From Phocoena phocoena (Eukaryota; Chordata; Mammalia; Artiodactyla; Phocoenidae), in assembly GCF_963924675.1 (NCBI RefSeq), contig NC_089232.1, positions 40,676,659-40,740,658 of the forward strand: 64,000 nucleotides of DNA, read 5' to 3'. The position numbers and the translations under genes are program-made. The notes below the pieces were generated by a model. The model ran no database searches, was not told where the DNA came from, and saw only the letters and a list, made by a program, of their open reading frames with translations. Position 1 is the first letter of the stretch, and each line of letters begins with the position of its first letter. Below, piece after piece: positions 47,924 to 60,480 of the stretch.

Positions 47924-50461
47924 ACTTCCAGGTTCCACGCATTCTATAAGGAACTTAAAAGTCCCCACTCCATCCTAACGAATCTGAACAAACCGAAAAT
48001 CAATAACTTAGATTCATCAGAAGAGTGAGGTTACAGGGCAAATTTCTACTCCCCAAATTGGAGAGACAGAAAGCAGATACAGAAAAATCACAATTTACTG
48101 GAACAGAAACTCTAAGCAGAACCCTCTGTGGGAGCCAGTGCCAGTGTAGGACAACCTAAACTGTAATTGACAATTTGCTGGAAGCTCACTGTGGACAAAT
48201 CTGAGAGTTAAAAACTCCAGGGAGACCCAGTCATGGGGGAGCTCCACACATTTGTGAGTTTTGCCTTCAAGGCCTCTACTAGTCCTAGTAAATCTCAGAA
48301 AAAAACCCTCTCAAGTTTCCAGAAGGGGCAGAGGAAAAGGAACCACTTTGAAATGTATCAAAGCATTCTGTTCTTCTCGACAGCCTACCTTCAGCAGAAA
48401 CTATTTTATCAGATACTATCGGGGTTCTATCTGAGCTTACCAGACCAGAGGGAAGGGAAATACCCAGGTCCAGCTCTCTAGTTTTCCATGTGGGGAAAGG
48501 GAAATACCTAATTCAGCCTCCCCCTAGCCATATGGTGCCATGTAAGGAGAGAAGAAAAAAAAAGGAAAAGAAAAAAAAAACCCAAAATAACAAAAACAAA
48601 AAAACTGAAAAGAACTGGTGAAACTGACAGTTCAGGAGCACAGTCTTACAAAAGACTGATACCTAATCATAGACCAATAGCACTCTTCCCCCACCCACCG
48701 TACCACTACATTACTAAAGGCTTATTCATTGCAGTTTCTTTGAGCCAGTATATCATGTCCACTTTTCAATTAAAAATTACAAGACATGCTAAAAGGCAAA
48801 AGCCAGTTTGAAGAGACTGAATGAGCATCAGAACCAAAGTCAGCTGTGGCAGAAATGTTGGAATTATCAGACCAGAATTTCTTTAAAACTATAATTAATA
48901 TACTAATGGCTTTAATGAAAAAGGTAGGCAACATTCAAGAACTGATGGACAATATAAACAGAGAGATGAAAATTCTAAGAGAGAAGGAAGAAGAAATGCT
49001 AGAGATAAGAAAACACTGTCAACAGAAATGAAGAATGCCTTCGATGGGCTCATTAGCAGACCAGACATGTCTGAGGAAAGAATCTGAGCTTGAAGATATG
49101 ACAATAGGAACTTCCAGATTGTGGAAGAATGGGGAGGTAGGAGAACCCTGTTTCTCCATCTCACCACAAAGGTCAATGACTGAACAGCTATCCATGAACA
49201 AAAACATCTCTAGGAGACCTCTAGAATCCACTTAGGAAGTTTCAGCAACACCATGGAACAACAGGAAAAAAAAAAAAACCACTGAGAATAATCACATAAT
49301 ACATTAATATTGTAATATAATGATGTGTTAATTTCTTAACCCTAGTGTAAAAGTTAAAAAAAAGTGGAAGTATTAAAACTAGCTCTAGCTTCAACAATTT
49401 GTTAATGGATACACAATATTAAAAGATGTAACTGGTGACATAAAAACATAAAAGGGGGGAATAAAAGGATAGAGTTTTTATATGTGATTGAAGTTAAGTT
49501 GTTACCAGTGTGAAATAGATGCTATATATCTAAGACATTTTATGTAAGCCTCATGGGAGCCACAAAGCAAAAATCTACCATAGATACACAGAGGAAAAGC
49601 AGCACGGAATCAAAGCATATCACTACAGAAAATCACCAATTTATAAAGGAAGGCAGCAAGAAAGGAAGAAAACAAAAGTGGAACTACAAATATCCAGAAT
49701 AAGATGGTATTATTATTAGTAACTCCTTACATATCAATAATTACTTAATGTTAATGGACTGAATTTTCCAGTCAAAAGGTATAGAGTGGCTAGATGGATT
49801 AAAAGAAATAAAAAGGCCCAACTATATGCAGCCTACAAGAGACTCACTTTAGCTTTCAGGACACACATAGGCTCAAAATGAAGAGATGGCAAAAGATATT
49901 CTACGCAAGTAGAAACCAAAAGAGAGCAGTGATAGATATACTTATATCAGACAAAATGGACTTTAAGCCAAAAACGACAACAAGAGACAAAGATGGTCAT
50001 TATATAATAACTGGGTCGATTAACTAAGATGTAACAATTGTAAATATATATGTACCCTCCATGACATCTAAATATTTTGAACAAATACTCACAGATCTGA
50101 AGGAAGAAACAGACAATACAATAATAGTAGGGGAGAGTTCAATACCACACTTTCAACAATGCGTAGATCATCCAGACAGAAAACCAACAAGGAAATGTTG
50201 GATTTTAACTTTAGATCAAGCATGACTAAGAGACACATTCAGAACGCTCCATCCAAAGCAACAGAATACACATTCTTCTCAAGCACACATGGAATATTCT
50301 CAAGGATGTCTATATGGGGTGGTTATGCATGTGTGGAGACAGGGGATATATGGGGACTCCATACTTTCTGCTCAATTTTCTGTGAACCTAGAACTGCCAT
50401 AGAAAATAAAGTTTATTCATTTAAAAATAAAATAAAATAAACCTAGAAAAAATTAGTTGGG
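47911..50461 (+). mobile_element. Internally deleted LINE-1 inserted into an older antisense L1, 13-bp TSD
   Basis: The element (47924-50448) has an L1 5'UTR (47924-48840) and the ORF1 start (48846-49110; translation begins 'MAEMLELSDQNFFKTIINIL', a coiled-coil region). An A-rich block (49265-49278) and inter-ORF text follow (49290-49720), then the ORF2 endonuclease part (49720-50302), and finally a jump to the L1 3' end (50303-50448, AATAAA near 50405, A-rich tail). The ORF1 RNA-binding part and the ORF2 reverse transcriptase are missing. AAAATCAGTTGGG (47911-47923) and AAAATTAGTTGGG (50449-50461) are the target-site duplication with one difference, and the disrupted antisense L1 reads across it. 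The copy is inactive. Confidence 0.85.
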
Positions 50462-50640
50462 TATATTTGTGTAGGTCTATTTCTTGGTTTTCTATTTTGG
50501 TCCACTGATCTGTGTCTAACCTTCTGCCAACGCTCTAAGTCTTGAATACTGTAGCCGTATAATAAGTCTTGAAATCAGGCAGAGAAATTTCTTTCAGGCA
50601 GAGTAATTTCTTGCACTATATTCTTAAAAAAATGTTTTAG
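50462..50640 (-). mobile_element. LINE-1 ORF2 fragment, antisense, right half of the split copy
   Basis: Continues the antisense ORF2 text: 'gtgtaggtctatttcttggt', 'ttggtccactgatctgtgtc', 'aataagtcttgaaatcaggc'. A short local duplication ('aggcagagaaatttctttca' then 'ggcagagtaatttctt') is visible at 50577-50611. Confidence 0.8.
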
Positions 50641-52160
50641 TGGTTCTAGCTGGGCAACTTCCTCCTGGCCTCTGGTTTTTGATGGTAAATCCTGTCACAA
50701 GAATATATATTACTGTGTAGGTAAGCTGTCATTTTTCTTCTGATACTTTCAAGCTTTCTCCTTTGTCCTTAGTTTTCAGAAGTTTCATTATCATGTATTT
50801 TGATGTGGGATCCCTTGGGTTTATCCTATGTGAAATTTGCTTTGTTTTTTAAATCTGCAGGTGTACATCTTTTGCCAAATTTGTGAAATCTTTAGTTATT
50901 AATTCTTTGAGAAGTTTTTAGCCCTACTCTCTTTCTCCTTTCCTTCTGGATATCTGACGACATGAATGTTAAGATATTTTGTTATAGTCCTACAGGTCCC
51001 TGAGGCTCTATTCATTTTAAAATTTCAGTTTACTTTCTCTCTGTTCAGACTGAGTCATTTGTATTGTCCTATCTTTAAGTTCAGTGATTCTTTACTCTGT
51101 TCCTTCCATTCTATTCTTGAGTCCATCACTGAGATTTTTATTTCAGTTACCATATTTTTTAGTTTTAAAATTTTCATCTGATTCTTCTTCGTATCTTTTA
51201 TTTTTGGCCAAGACGTTCTGATAATTTGCCGTGTCTGTATATTTTCATTGTTTTTGGTTGTTTGTTTGTAATTGCTCATTGAAGCATTTTTATGATGATT
51301 GCTTTGTCAAATAATTCTAAAGTCTCCATCATCACTGTGTTGGCATCTATTCATAGTCTTTTTAATCTAATTTGATATCCTCTAGGTTCTTGATATGATG
51401 AGTGATTTTCAGTGGAATCTTTGACATTTTGGTTATTATATTCTGACAGTCTACATTTAAAACTTCTCTTTTAGCTGACTTCCTCTGGCACTCCTCGAGC
51501 AGGGGAATGAGAGTGGCATCTCATTGCTGTTAGGCTTGGATAGAAATTCAGGTTCACTGCTCGCCTTTCTTTGACACCCAAGTGGGCTGTGTGTGGGTAG
51601 GAGTTCTGGCTCTCCACCAGGCCTTCACTGTTAACTTCCTGGCTGGGAGGGTTGGAGTGCCTCATCCTGCCTCCCACATGGCTTCCACTGACTCAGAGTG
51701 GGTACTGGGGGAAGGGAACTCATTATTGCTTGATAAAAGTCATGACTTTCCACTATGTCTGCTCTGACATCTCTCCATTGGGGAAATGAGGAGTGGTTGG
51801 ATGTTTCCTTATTTTCAAGTAGGTATGGAATTCTAGACCATGTGGTCTCCACTGATATCACTTTGGTGGGGGGTTGTAACTACCCCAAAGGGGTGAAAGT
51901 CTGCGTTCCCAACTTGGCTACTGCTGACATGGATGGGATGAGGCCATGGTTTATTATGTCTTCCTTCTTCTCTAAGAGTCTTTTAATGTTTGTTTTATAT
52001 ATATTATCCTGGCTTGAACTGTTTTTAGTGGGAAGAATAAGGAAAAATGTGTCTACTTCCCTGAAGCTGAAGACGTACCAGATGCTGCTTTAATATCATC
52101 CCAAGACCTAGACTTAAGCATGACTTCCCACAGTTGTGAATTAAAGCCTATTTCCCGGAT
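50641..52160 (-). mobile_element. LINE-1 ORF1/5'UTR segment, antisense
   Basis: On the minus strand this is L1 5'UTR followed by ORF1 N-terminal text. On the plus strand it shows 'gtcctacaggtccctgaggc' (50988), the coiled-coil reverse complement at about 51055-51279, and then GC-richer repeated blocks of 'tggctaccactgacac' style (51480-51930) that are typical of an old L1 5'UTR. ORF2 is missing between this and the preceding fragment, so it is either a deleted continuation of the same copy or a HAL1-like element. Several open frames on both strands come from the 5'UTR repeat blocks. Confidence 0.65.
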
Positions 52161-53640
52161 GTTGTTATCTCCCTGTCAGGCTCTCATATGATACCTGAAT
52201 CTTCCAAATGTTAATTTCTTTTTTTCTTTTCTGTCATGTGAACAATGCATCAGCTACTTTGGAAAAGGTGAGAGTTCAGCCACTAAAACCTACTCATATC
52301 TGAGGACTATTCAATTAATCAGTTAATTTGCTCTTTAGAACTTAGAACAAAGAAATCATAAAACCTGAGTTTAGGTTGTGGAAAGAGGACTAGAGACCTT
52401 CATGGGAAGAACCCTAATGGTAAGTTCTAGGGCACCTGGGACAAATGCAAAGACACTGCAGCTGAGAGGTGGTGTGCAGAGATTGGCAGAGGAATCAAAG
52501 AGGGGTCTCTATTTGCCACTAACCTCAGGTGGGCCCTTCATGCTACTACATTTCCTTAGATCATTCATTTTTCTACTCTCTAGATGACTATTTCAGACCT
52601 CCCTCTCTCTAAATCTATACCAGCTCTCTCCCATCTTCACGGATAACCATATATCCAATTTCACTGAGCAATTACAAGAAAATGTCCACAAATTTCATAG
52701 CACATCTACCTACTTGCTGAATAAATAAATGATCATTATACAGAGGAGACACTACAAGAAGGGCAGAAACGGCAAACCGGAATTATTACAGGATATACCT
52801 GGAGCTTCTATAACCTTACCCAGTTCTGCTAAACAGTTTTGACCCGGGGAATTTTAAGTGGGGAACAGGCCTAACAAGCCATTTTTTAAAATGCAGAAAT
52901 TATAGTGGAACCCAAATGAATATTTTAACTTGAGTTTTAAAAATATAATTAAAAGCAACTTAACAATATAAATGTAAGTATCAGGCAAATACTTTCCTGG
53001 TCTCTCAACTCCCTGCCTTTGGAGTTAAAGTTTGGAATTGTCCTAGCTATTTGGTGTAAAAGGAAGATTATCCAGAAAATGTTATTTAAAAATCCTTTAT
53101 GTAGTACTTTTCCTGGTTAGTGAATGTCTTCACCACTTACAAAACATGCTGGAGAGGAAGCATGCATTGAAGGAAATCTGCAATTTCAAAAGGAAACTCT
53201 GCCCACAAGAAAACTTGAAAAAGTTGTAAAGAATGAAAGTTAAAAAAAATCGCTGAAAAAAAAATCGTAGATCATTCAATTGAGGGATCATAATCTCAAT
53301 TTTTGGAGACTTGCATTTTCCAAGAATTTTTTAGAAAAAAGAAAAACAAGTTTAACTCACTGCCTACTTTTCTTAGTTTACCCATTTAAAAATCCAAAGC
53401 TTCATCAATTCTCCAGCAATTCCTCTCTCCTGTTTTAATCGCCATTGCACCATAATATTCACTCTTCCAAGGGTAATTCCACCTTAAAATTACTGTTTCA
53501 ACTTTCAGACCTCAACAGTCCACCCAAATATATATATATATATTTTTTATTCCTAAAAAAAACTGCACCCTTTTCAGAGGAAAAATCCATTTAAAACATT
53601 TTTTCTTTAATCAAACACACATCTGTTATTTCTTTTAATA
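52161..53640. other. Unrecognised sequence with a short (TA)n
   Basis: A TA run occurs at 53527-53543. No exon or other repeat recognised. Confidence 0.4.
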
Positions 53641-53869
53641 AAAGGTTGAAGTGGGGCTTCCCTGGTGGCGCAGTGGTTGAGAGTCCACCTGCCGAGGCAG
53701 GGGACACGGGTTCGTGCCCCGGTCCGGGAAGATCCCACATGCCGTGGAGCGGCTGGGCCCGTGAGCCATGGTCGCTGAGCCTGCGCGTCCGGAGCCGGTA
53801 CTCCGCAACGGGAGGGGCCACAACAGTGAGAGGCCCGCGTACCAAAAAAAAAAAAAAAAGGTTAAAGTG
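53641..53869 (+). mobile_element. CHR-type SINE with 13-bp TSD
   Basis: The body (53654-53856) has an intact-looking head 'gggcttccctggtggcgcag', A-box-like TGGCGCAGTGG and B-box-like GGTTCGTGCCC, and ends 'ccgcgtacc' plus A residues. AAAGGTTGAAGTG (53641-53653) and AAAGGTTAAAGTG (53857-53869) differ at one base. Many CpG sites survive, suggesting a fairly young copy. Confidence 0.96.
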
Positions 53870-54369
53870 AATGCTAGATCTTATTATTTATGAGGATAAT
53901 TTTCTAATCTGTCAGTTTTATTCTTTGGTTTTATAGCTTTGAAATGGATATTTTTAATTAAAACAAAAGTGGGGAGGTCAGAGGCCAGTCATAGTTCTAA
54001 AGAGGACTTTCTATGTCTTAAACATTCACCTGTTAAAAACAACATAGAGACTAGATGCACTGTACAGGGCACCAGCAGTGTTATCTATAGGAAGAAAAAT
54101 GCTTGTCATTGGGGACTTCTTACTTGCTCTATTTAGGTCTCATCATCTACACCCTTTGGCAGCATTTGAAGATGTTGCCCACCTTCTCCTCCTTGACATT
54201 CTCCACCTACCTTGTTGACATTTCATTTTCTTACCTCTTAGCTTTGTGTGTAGCTTATCTCTGCATCTTGTCTCCATGCTTTTTTTTTAAATCTTTTTTT
54301 TTCATCCAAGAAGAACCTACCCTTGCCTTCTCCACATCCTCTCTGTTTTAACGAGTTTAAGACAACTTT
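53870..54369. other. Unrecognised sequence
   Basis: No repeat or exon I can name. The 82-codon frame at 54103-54351 is hydrophobic and T-rich, as expected from pyrimidine-rich DNA. Confidence 0.4.
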
Positions 54370-54880
54370 GTTTTAAATAGTTAACACATTCTCATGATTC
54401 AAAAATCAAAACACTATCACAAGGTATATACTGACAAGATTCCATTCCACCTGGTCCTTATTTTCCTTGTTTATCCTTGCCACCATAGATGACCACCTTT
54501 ATTAGTTTTGAATACTTTTAGTGTTTTTTTTATATTCAAGTAAGTAAAATATATGTTCTACTTTTCCAAACGTTTTTACAAAAAGGGTGGCATACTTTAT
54601 ACACCATTCTGCACCATGTGTTTTTTACTCAACTACATATTCTTAATCTTTGCATATTACGACAGTTTTTCAACAATTATGTAACATTTCATCTTGTTGA
54701 TATACCCTAGTTTGTGTAGCCATTCACATCCTGATGAACACTTGCTTTGTTTTCAATCTATTGTTGTTAAAAGTATCACTGTAGTCGACAGTATGTGTCA
54801 ATTTGGACATGTAGGGGTGAGCCTATAAGTTCTTGGAAGTGGAATGGTTGGGGCAATGACTCTCTTCTTTTATAAGCTTT
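54370..54880 (-). mobile_element. Old LINE-1-like relic, antisense
   Basis: 'ttaacacattctcatgattc', 'aaaaatcaaaacactatcac' and 'ccattctgcaccatgtgttt' recall antisense 3'UTR text of old L1M elements. Divergence is high and the edges are approximate. Confidence 0.5.
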
Positions 54881-56720
54881 ACCTTATCATTCTTAATAAA
54901 GCTACAGACTTCAATTTATCTCTGCTATCTGGATTCACCCCTTATTTATATCTTGTACTCTAGAATCTGCCCAAGTTTCTCTCTCAAATTGTCAACTACT
55001 TTCTACACATTGCTACTTCAACATGCCATTGGCACTTCAAATTTGTCATTTATCAATTTGAAGTTATCCTTTTACTTTTTTATTCTCTAACCTGGCGCTT
55101 CTTTGCTCTTTTACCTATGAAGGATTTTTTTACATTAAAAAAACGTTCTTTTAATCCTTTTCCTTTCCTGCTTTTCCTTAAAACACAAACTTTGGTTGTT
55201 TGGTCAAACGCTCATTTCCTCTCCAAATATTTCTTCATTTTGTTTCCATTCTATTTTGGTACAATATGAAAACTGGGAGGTGGGTCACATCCTAGACTCT
55301 TTATACCCCACCTTTTTCTTTATCTCAAACCTGAGCTAAACAATAATGGAATAATTCAGGCTGCCACTTCAAAAGGCAGTATAAGCTAAAATGTGATTAC
55401 TTTACATTTAGTAAATTAGATGTCTCTCTGTTACCAGGAGTTTAAAAATGAATATCCATAAAAAAACAAATTTCTCACCCATAGACGTTACTCAATTAAA
55501 TGTCCAGTACTAAATTAAACTTTCTGCCTTTTCAGTTTATTTTGGCTTTTCCGCCATCTGTTAACTTGAAAACATAGTTAATACATTTAGTGGTCAACAC
55601 ATAATTTCACTGCTATAAAATGCTATGAAATAAAATAACTGGTATGGAATTAACTGGATGATTCAAACCTCAGAGCTGCCAGGTACATTTAGTTTTCACT
55701 GAGAATGTTAAACCTTCATGGAAACCATTAGTTCTGGCCACAGGATTGAGTTTTGTCTATTTTATTCTGTTTTACTTATTTAGTTCCAAATAACCAAACC
55801 TGACTTTTAAAAAATTCTATTAACTTTTGACAAAATTAACCTAGTTTTTAGGTAGGCAGAGCCTTTGTCCAACATCAGAGGGTATCTAAGGTTTAGTGGA
55901 GAAAGACATGATTCGAATGGTCTTGCCTAATTTTATGTTTGGGACATTCCCCCCATATTTGTCATTTTGTAGAAATCTTATCTGTCACAGTTCTCCATCA
56001 CTTGCTCTTGCAGAGTTAATGTAAAAAGCACATCTAGAGGTAAAATATAAATATCAAATAACAGAGTAGGTTATTCCTGAATAAATCTTTCTGATATACT
56101 GAACTCTAGAAGAGAATATGAAAATAATACATACTGATCAAACAGAGATAACTAAAGAGGGCTAGACAATGTCCAAGAATACTCCAGTTAGTCTGTAGTT
56201 CTCTAAGATAGCATGAGCCAACCAAATTTGAGTTTTGAGGACAGAGCAGCTCTAGTGAAAGAGCTATTTTTTAAAAATGTAATGGGTGTTGACTTATGAT
56301 TCTAAAATGGACAATTCTGATTATAATAAGACCTCCTCAAGGAACAGGTATGACAGCAATATATTTATCAACAACTTCCCGTTTATTATTAAATATCAGA
56401 GGAACTAACTAGTTGTCAGTGATAATGAAGATCTTGTATTTCCAGCAATTTTGACAATACAGTAGTAAAATAATCATAGGAGGTCTGGAAATTCAGAGAA
56501 GTGGAGTATTTACCCATTTTGAAAAAAACAGGTTCCACCTCTTTCCCTTTTAAAAATAAACAAAACCTGAGTTCTGCCATTTGGTAAAATTAATTATGTA
56601 AAAGGACACATACATGATACATAGACACACACACTGATACTGATTTATGATACCGATTTATGTGTGTTTTTAGGTTGACAGCTTTTAACTTAAAAACATA
56701 GTTCAAGTTATACTTTATAT
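54881..56720. other. Unrecognised AT-rich sequence
   Basis: No gene or firm repeat assignment; parts of 54890-55130 may be L2. Open frames shorter than 60 codons dominate. Confidence 0.4.
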
Positions 56721-56945
56721 AAAAGTAGATAGATTGCTAGTGGGAAGCAGCCGCATAGCACAGGGAGATCAGCTCGGTGCTTTGTGATCGCCTGGAGGGG
56801 TGGGATAGGGAGGGTGGGAGGGAGGGAGACGCAAGAGGGAAGAGATATGGGAACATATGTATATGTATAACTGATTCACTTTGTTATAAAGCAGAAACTA
56901 ACACACCACTGTAAAGCAATTATATTCCAATTAAAAAAAAAAGTA
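56721..56945 (+). mobile_element. Young LINE-1 3' end, strongly 5'-truncated
   Basis: The body (56728-56938) begins 'gattgctagtgggaagcagc' and carries the G-rich 3'UTR block and 'gcagaaactaacacaccact'. It ends with AATTAAAAAAA in place of the usual AATAAAGATGTT-A tail. AAAAGTA at 56721-56727 and 56939-56945 may be the TSD, but it overlaps the A tail and is weak. It is a close relative of 8330-8556. Confidence 0.9.
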
Positions 56946-57081
56946 CCGATACCTCTACTACTACAGCTTGTCAACTACCATTGCAGGGCAAACAACCACA
57001 AGATTGTATATTAGGTGCTCAATAAAAATATTATTCTAACTCATTTCTTATGTTGGTAAGTTACAATGAAGGAACAGCACC

Positions 57082-57333
57082 ACCACCATTTTAAAAATTT
57101 TTTTTATTTTTTATTTTTTTTGTGTGTGGTACACGGGCCTCTCACTGCTGTGGCCTCTCCCGTTGTGGAGCACAGGCTCCGGGCGCGCAGGCTCAGCGGC
57201 CATGGCTCACGGGCGTAGCCGCTCGTGGCGTGTGGGATCTTCCCGGACCGGGACACAAACCCGTGTCCCCTGCATCAGCAGGCAGACTCTCAACCACTGT
57301 GCCTCCAGGGAAGCCCCCACCACCATTTTTAAA
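57082..57333 (-). mobile_element. CHR-type SINE, antisense
   Basis: Minus-strand body (about 57096-57317) from 'gggcttccctggaggcacag' to an A/T-rich tail. The surrounding 'ccaccaccatttt(t)aaa' occurs on both sides (57082-57095 and about 57319-57333), differing by one T. The head has a variant A-box (CTGGAGGCACAG). A GTGTGTGG variant replaces the usual start of the 3' block at 57121. Confidence 0.93.
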
Positions 57334-58964
57334 CGACAGTGCTATGGTAAACTGGTCATAACACGTTTGAGTTACTACCATAAGCAACAGATTTAGAGTA
57401 TTATGAAAATATATGCTTTCTTAAGGGCTGTGAATTATATGGAATAATTCTGAACATCTCTTTGACTGAACTAGTGAATCAAAATGGAACTTATTACATT
57501 CTGTATGATCAATGATATGGAAAGTGCATATAGAAATACAACTTCAGAATACACACTGCATCATTTTGGGGGATAATGATGTGTTGGGCAGTGTTCAGTT
57601 TAATGGAGAAAGAACCTCAATTTGGCAGCTCGAGGACATTTCCAATTTGGTAGGGAACCTAAAAACATGGTTTTGAAGAATTGAGAGCCTACACTGCACG
57701 TGGAATGCTATTTAAATTGAATTTATAATCTGTTCAGGGTGTGTGAAATTAAGCTACAATGTACAAATTCTACAGGACTTGATCTTTTGAACAACAACCT
57801 ATTTTTTTTCCTTTTTTTGTTTTTGTATCTTCCTTTATTCTTTCCCTTTTAAATCCTGGAAGACATGAAGCAGAATATTGTCTAACAGGAACACTTCCTT
57901 GCTTCCACTGGAAGAGCTGCAAGAAAGTATGACTGAAAAGTGCATGTTAAATATAGAAAATTTGGAAAATAGAAAAATGGAAATAACATAAAACAAATTA
58001 TCTATAACTTACTACCCAGATAAAACAAATATAAACATTTATATATACCTAAAAATGCACATAAACACGTGTTCATACACACAACAGATTTTACAAATAT
58101 CAGAATACATAATTTTTCTATAATTTATATACAACATAGTTTTTCCCATAACATGGTATGAACTCATCTCTTTCTAATATTTGTATTATTGTATCTGTTT
58201 GGTGGAAATACTATATAACGATGTGCTAGTGTGTATCTCTTAGCAATCCTATTTCTAAAGCTTGATATCAGTTTGGTGGGATTATTTCATCACGGCACTG
58301 AAAAAATACGACAAACCAGTGCCTGAATTATTGTCTTGTTTCTTTTCAAGAGTTAATGAAGCAATGGCTGAAATATTAATAATGCAGGTTTACTTTAAAA
58401 TATACCATGCTTATAACGTTTACATTATGAATGGTGATAAACATTGAGGAAATAATTCTTCCACTACTCAAGAAGTCAATTATCCTATTTATTTCCAAGG
58501 AATTTGCCCATCTTAACTGAAGAATGAGTGACATTCTGACTTTTGTCCTTTTTTTTCCTTTTTTTCCTTTTGTCCTAACATTAAATTTAAATATCAACAA
58601 ATATCAGCTAATATTCATGTGAGAACTACAGCCAGAGAGCCAGCTGCTAAACATTTACAAGCATGCCACCACCGCTTCCCACACTCGACACCTCAGTATC
58701 ACTGAATATTCATAATTCTAAAAATCATTTATTCTTAGGCAAATTGAAGGTAGCATGTTATTGCTGGGCAATTTTTCATATACTTATTGGATATTTGAAT
58801 TTCTTTTCTGTGTGCAAATTATTTGCTTCTATGGATTCATATTTTTATTGGGGTTATAATGCTTATTTTATTAATTTGTAAGAGCTTTTTTTATAATATT
58901 GAGGATAGTAATGCTTGCTTAATATTTGACGAAAACATTTCTACCAGTGTACTCTTTGTTGCTT
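57334..58964. other. Unrecognised AT-rich sequence
   Basis: No repeat or exon identified. Open frames are 74 codons or fewer. Confidence 0.4.
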
Positions 58965-59210
58965 AACATTCACGTCTTTTTTTTTTTTTTTTTTTTTTTT
59001 TTTCGGTACGCGGGCCTCTCACTGTTGTGGCCTCTCCCGTCGCGGAGCACAGGCTCCAGACGCGCAGGCTCAGCGGCCATGGCTCACGGGCCCAGCCGCT
59101 CCGCGGCATGTGGTATCTTCCCGGACTGGGGCACGAACCCGTGTCCCCTGCATCGGCAGGCGGACTCTCAACCACTGCGCCACCAGGGAAGCCCAACATT
59201 TACGTCTTTT
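58965..59210 (-). mobile_element. CHR-type SINE, antisense, 16-bp TSD
   Basis: Minus-strand body (about 58981-59194), starting 'gggcttccctggtggcgcag' and ending in a tail of more than 20 A. AACATTCACGTCTTTT (58965-58980) and AACATTTACGTCTTTT (59195-59210) are the TSD with one difference. CpG content is well preserved, consistent with recent insertion. Confidence 0.96.
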
Positions 59211-60480
59211 TGATATAAAGTTTCTGCCTTGTTGAATGTGCATTTTCCTAAGCCACACGTAGTTAAATATTCATTCATCTATCATCTCTTATGTGGTAAT
59301 AATTTCTATGTTTAATTTCTCAGGATACCCAGGATTTATTTTTTTTTTACACATATTTTCCCTAATATCCATTTTTTCTAATCCAATTTATTGACTAAGC
59401 AGTTCTGCCCTTATTATTCTGTGATGTTTCTTTTCTCATCAGCCAAATTCTTATTTTGACTAAGATCAGTTTCAGGACTGTTTATTAGGTCCCACAGATG
59501 CACCTGCTAATTTTGGCACAAATGAAAACGTTACCTTACAAATCATTCTTAGTAATTCCTCCCTGCTTCCTTTTCTAGTTGTAATATCAAATATTTTTTA
59601 TTAGTTTGCAAAACTGCATATCCATTGGGACTCGAATAAATTATGCTTTAAGTATATTAGATTGGCATCTTTGCAATATTCAGGTTATTCAACTAAGATA
59701 ATGATGAACAAATCCCTTTTCATTTGTCAGATTTTCCCCCTTCCGTAACAACTACCACCACAATCATATATTGTGTTCACTGTGTGGCAGCCACTAAGAG
59801 CAGCAGTGAAAAAACAGTACCCTGCTCTCATCAGTCTTGGGGGAGCAGAGATTATAATGTTTTTTATAATCATACATCAGGTACTTTAAGAAAAGGTTAA
59901 GGGGCTAAAAAGTGATTGTGGGGAAAGAAATTTTATTTAAACATTATTTCTGGATACATACACCCAAACATAGACAAGCAGTCATACATAGAAATATATA
60001 CATACACAGAAATGCTTTTTCTTTGTGGAAAAAAGTTTTTTCTTTGTGGAAAAAACTTCTTATCTCTTCCAGCTGGTTACTGGGAATCTTCCTATGTGTG
60101 TTTCTCTCTTATCTGGCCATTTTCTTACATAAGAAACTTTCATTTGCTTTTATTGGTGTTTCTATGTCATAAGGATGACATCAGTGGGTAATGTAGAAAC
60201 GTAATTTTATCTTCTATCATTGATTACACCTGTTTCTAATTTTCTTGCATTGCCCATAATGCTCAGAAAAACATAAATAATAGTGGCAGCAGTGGTCCAC
60301 TCTATCGGTCCACTCTTTCTTTTCTTTTCCTCCCCAGCTAAACTTTCTGATGAATTTATTTGGTATTCATTCATCAGTACTATGCTGTCAGTTTCAGATA
60401 GAGATACTTATTTGCGTTAAACGCCTATATACTCTGTTCTGCAATAATACAGTCGCCTTCCTAAGAAATATTATGATTTC
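59211..60480. other. Unrecognised AT-rich sequence with a 21-base tandem duplication
   Basis: TTTTCTTTGTGGAAAAAA occurs twice at about 60017-60055, with a period of 21. Two overlapping 86-91 codon frames run through it. No gene recognised. Confidence 0.4.
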
